Shown in pieces: positions 4,868 through 7,454 of a stretch of 7,454 nucleotides of DNA (within the stretch, counting starts at the first letter, position 1; the number at the start of each line of letters is the position of its first letter). The DNA lies in contig QMMV01000092.1 in NCBI GenBank assembly GCA_003647435.1, positions 1 through 7,454 on the forward strand. The letters run 5' to 3'. The translations under genes and the position numbers were made by a program. The notes beneath the pieces were generated by a model. The model was not told the DNA's origin. It searched no databases and worked only from the letters and a program-made list of their open reading frames with translations. Origin of the DNA: Deltaproteobacteria bacterium (GTDB lineage Bacteria; Desulfobacterota; Desulfobacteria; Desulfobacterales; C00003060).

Positions 4868-7454
4868 GTGTCCACCACGGCCAGGTCTTTGAGAAAAGCC
4901 GCTCTCGTTGGGTTTTTCCTGCTGGTGCTGATGCCGGCAGTGTGCTATGCCGATATCCCCAACTCTCTCAAAACATACACGGTCTGGAACCAGTTTGACG
5001 CCACGGTCAGGACCTTTGAGCGCATCGGCCTCATCATGAGCGACAACCGCTACCAGACGCTTTTCTTCGCTGTGGCGGTGCTTGGGTTTGTCCTGGGCGG
5101 GATTTACGCCACGATCAGGGCCATGGTCCAGGGCCACCACCCAGGCTACGCATGGGTCCAGTGGTTCGCTGTGATGATGCTTGGCACCATCGTCTACCTC
5201 ACCTTCATCCGGCCCACTACCCAGATCACCGTGTACGACGAAGCGCTCAATGCCACCAAGACCGTGGGAGGGATCCCCGACGGCGTGGCCTTCATAGCGG
5301 GGCTGTCCAATGTGATAGAGACCGGCCTGGTTGACATGATCTGGACAAGCGGTGACCCCCGCTCTTATCGCGATAACGCCGGGGCACTGTCGTTCCACAT
5401 CCTGAGCAAGGTGTTCAGCGGCGGTGTGGATCTTTCCGGCAATGACGCCGACGGGGCCTACATCAGCATGTCCATCGACCGATACTTCGAGGACTGCGTG
5501 TACTTTGAGCTGAGGAGGCCCGGCACCAACCTGGACATAAACGCCTTCAACACCACCACCGACTTCATGCCTCTCTTTGCCAAGGCCAATAACCCGGCCA
5601 TCTACACCGTATGGTTCGACCACAACAACAAGGGAGGGGCCACGGTGACCTGCCAGCAGGCCTGGGCAAACCTGTCCAATTACCTCAGTTCCATTGATGA
5701 CACCAACTTCTGGAACAAGAGGTGCTCTGATGCGGGCTTTGGGACCCACAGCTCCGCAGGGTCCGGGGTCAACTTTGTTACCATGTGCAGAAACAAGGCC
5801 CTCAATGGCATGCAGATGCTGTTGGGGGCTCCCTTTACAAGCGTCCATATCATGCGCCAGATTCTCCTGGCGCACGAGATGTGGAACGTGATCACAAAGT
5901 ATGCTCCCCAGGCCCAGGCCGTGGCCCTTGCCAGCCGCTCTGCCGGCAGCGCCATGGTCGGCATGGGGGTGATGGCAAACGAGTGGATCCCGGTCATACG
6001 TTCTGTGGTCTTTGCCGTGTTTGTGGGCATGATACCGTTCCTGTGCCTCCTGATCCTCACTCCCCTCCTCCCCAGGGCCCTGTCCTTCATGTTCGGCATA
6101 TTCGTGTTTCTGACCGCATGGGGCATATGCGATGCCCTTATCCACACCTTTGCAATGGACAAGGCCCTGGACCTGTTCCGCGAGGTTTCCGACGGCAACC
6201 TGGGGATCAAGTCCATCATGCTGTTCACCCCTACCTCCCTCAAGACCCTTGCCATGTTTGGCGCAGCACGGTGGTCGGCCATAATGGTGGCAGGGGTCTT
6301 CAGCTCTGTCATTGCAAGGTTCGGCGGATCGGCCCTTGCCCACTTTGCAGGGGGCCTCTCAGCCCTGCGGCAGTACGGAGCAGGGGCAGGCCAGACGGCG
6401 CTCATGCCCGAGAAGTGGTCGTCCCAGGTAAAGCAGATCTCCGAGGTGGTGCCCACTACCACCTATGCCAATGCAGGGTGGAGGGCAGTGTCAAGCGCCA
6501 GCGCTTACGAGGCAGAGCGCAGGCTTGAAAGCTCCCTTGGCGCTGTGAACGCCCTGGGTGGCGGCAGCCCCATGCTCGCAGCAGGCCGGGCAGCAGGGGC
6601 ATCGGTCACGGGCATAAGGGAAAGCGTGGCTCACAGTGAGGCGATCAGGGAATATGCTACGGCCCACGGCATGACGGAAAACCAGGTAATCTCTGCGGTA
6701 CAGCGCTACCAGACAGCATCTGCGGGAGGCGGCGCACTTGCCCTTCAAAACCTTGCCCGTGATCTTCACACCGACGTTTACCAGGCAATGGATCTCATGA
6801 AGGATGCGGGCCTGAAGCAGACCTATGGAAGAATGGAGGGACTGATTGACGCTTACTACGACGCCAAGGCCGACTACGGCTTCACTGGTGGCCTGCAGGA
6901 CTACGTTGCCATGCAGGCGGAGATCGAAAGCAAGAAGGGCTACCTCGATGCGGCCGCCATAAAGAAATACGGCGAAATGTACAGGGGCGGAGAGGCTGGT
7001 TTTCTCAAGGACCAGGCCGAGTATCGTCTGTCCCGGACCGCTGGGCTTCTCCAAGAGATCCGTGACCACGGTGCCACACCTGAGAGGGTCAGTCAGGTCC
7101 TTGGAGAGCTGGAAGGAATTCGCAACTTGACGGACGCGGAAGTGTTCCGGACAGTCGGCGAAAGAGGTGTCTACATCACCAGGGCGGGGGAGCAGTTCAA
7201 CGAAGCCTCCAAGTTTTTGCTCAGGAAATGGCTGGATGAGGTTGGAACTCGCGGGCATGCGCAGGACACAACACGTGAGATGCTGAAGGCGATCCACAAC
7301 CACCCCACGGGGCGTGCGCAGCTCCGTTCGCAGGGCGTGAAAGCCTCAACCGTGGTCTCCCCCGAACAGGCCTTCAACTTCGCCCAGGCATTCAGGAAAG
7401 CCGGGGCCAATGTGAGTAACATCGATCTGTCAGGGGCCACGGTAGATGCGAGCC
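4868..7454 (+). CDS. traG: TraG, inner-membrane conjugal transfer protein (3' end missing)
   Basis: The frame stays open from GTG 4868 for 862 complete codons to the window edge; F TraG has about 938 residues, so most is present. In F-type systems the N-terminal part is needed for pilus assembly, and the C-terminal part acts in mating-pair stabilisation and entry exclusion. Residues 10-28 form a signal-like hydrophobic stretch ending in VCYA. Membrane spans are likely at about 65-83, 96-114, 379-397, 404-420 and 466-483. Residues 115-375 form a large, probably periplasmic loop with Cys 210 (in YFEDCVYFE), 262, 286 and 307. The stretch GGIPDGVAFIAGLSNVIE matches the TraG_N style. After about 490 the chain is hydrophilic and mostly helical (YGRMEGLIDAYYDAK, DHGATPERVSQVLGEL), with no enzyme motif seen. 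It follows traH by 19 bases. Several long open frames on both strands here are composition shadows. Confidence 0.93.
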   Translation, partial: MSTTARSLRKAALVGFFLLVLMPAVCYADIPNSLKTYTVWNQFDATVRTFERIGLIMSDNRYQTLFFAVAVLGFVLGGIYATIRAMVQGHHPGYAWVQWFAVMMLGTIVYLTFIRPTTQITVYDEALNATKTVGGIPDGVAFIAGLSNVIETGLVDMIWTSGDPRSYRDNAGALSFHILSKVFSGGVDLSGNDADGAYISMSIDRYFEDCVYFELRRPGTNLDINAFNTTTDFMPLFAKANNPAIYTVWFDHNNKGGATVTCQQAWANLSNYLSSIDDTNFWNKRCSDAGFGTHSSAGSGVNFVTMCRNKALNGMQMLLGAPFTSVHIMRQILLAHEMWNVITKYAPQAQAVALASRSAGSAMVGMGVMANEWIPVIRSVVFAVFVGMIPFLCLLILTPLLPRALSFMFGIFVFLTAWGICDALIHTFAMDKALDLFREVSDGNLGIKSIMLFTPTSLKTLAMFGAARWSAIMVAGVFSSVIARFGGSALAHFAGGLSALRQYGAGAGQTALMPEKWSSQVKQISEVVPTTTYANAGWRAVSSASAYEAERRLESSLGAVNALGGGSPMLAAGRAAGASVTGIRESVAHSEAIREYATAHGMTENQVISAVQRYQTASAGGGALALQNLARDLHTDVYQAMDLMKDAGLKQTYGRMEGLIDAYYDAKADYGFTGGLQDYVAMQAEIESKKGYLDAAAIKKYGEMYRGGEAGFLKDQAEYRLSRTAGLLQEIRDHGATPERVSQVLGELEGIRNLTDAEVFRTVGERGVYITRAGEQFNEASKFLLRKWLDEVGTRGHAQDTTREMLKAIHNHPTGRAQLRSQGVKASTVVSPEQAFNFAQAFRKAGANVSNIDLSGATVDAS

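Noticed and set aside
4862..6343. 493-codon open frame on the minus strand opposite traG
   Set aside because: It lies wholly antisense to traG, is rich in His, Gly and Pro in the way of GC-biased shadow frames, and lacks a recognisable domain. The plus-strand reading gives a coherent TraG protein.
5785..6528. 247-codon open frame on the plus strand inside traG, and 6491-7303 on the minus strand
   Set aside because: Both overlap traG in other frames and have low-complexity Pro/Gly/Arg/His or Leu-rich composition without domains. They are composition shadows.

Overview
This window is one co-directional, tightly packed + strand operon segment encoding core parts of an F-type (MPF-F) conjugative type IV secretion system. 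Three genes are recognisable: traC (VirB4-family assembly ATPase), traH (periplasmic pilus assembly protein) and traG (inner-membrane pilus assembly and mating-pair stabilisation protein, cut by the right edge). The sequence is moderately GC-rich, with frequent AGG/AGA arginine and ATA isoleucine codons, Shine-Dalgarno sites of the AAGGAGG type, and exported proteins with Sec signal peptides. This fits a Gram-negative bacterium, possibly outside the Gammaproteobacteria (a Desulfobacterota- or Nitrospirota-like host is only a guess). Whether the locus sits on a plasmid or an integrative element cannot be told from the window.

Layout: bases 1-19 may hold the last codons of an upstream gene that overlaps the next start (ATGA). 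Bases 16-687 encode a 223-residue protein I do not recognise. Bases 684-812 hold what looks like a very small membrane-protein gene, coupled to the preceding gene by an ATGA overlap and a well-placed Shine-Dalgarno site. It is split in frame by a GC-rich palindromic repeat insertion carrying a TGA stop. traC (831-3365) follows, traH (3349-4848) overlaps its end by 17 bases, and traG (from GTG at 4868) starts 19 bases after traH and stays open to the window end for 862 codons.

Together, TraC would power pilus assembly from the cytoplasmic face of the inner membrane. TraH would act in the periplasm, and TraG would span the inner membrane with a large periplasmic part. In the classical F order, traW, traU, trbC, traN and traF lie between traC and traH. 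Here they are absent from that interval, so the order is C-H-G.

The unusual part is the left 800 bases. At least three variants of a CCTGCC/GGCAGG palindrome lie there, all read in the same phase (Pro-Ala-Cys/Trp) inside reading frames. This resembles the behaviour of in-frame palindromic elements such as those of Rickettsia. One copy lies inside the unknown gene, one near its C-terminal end, and one interrupts the small membrane-protein gene. I saw no tRNA, rRNA, CRISPR array, transposase, origin or convincing terminator.
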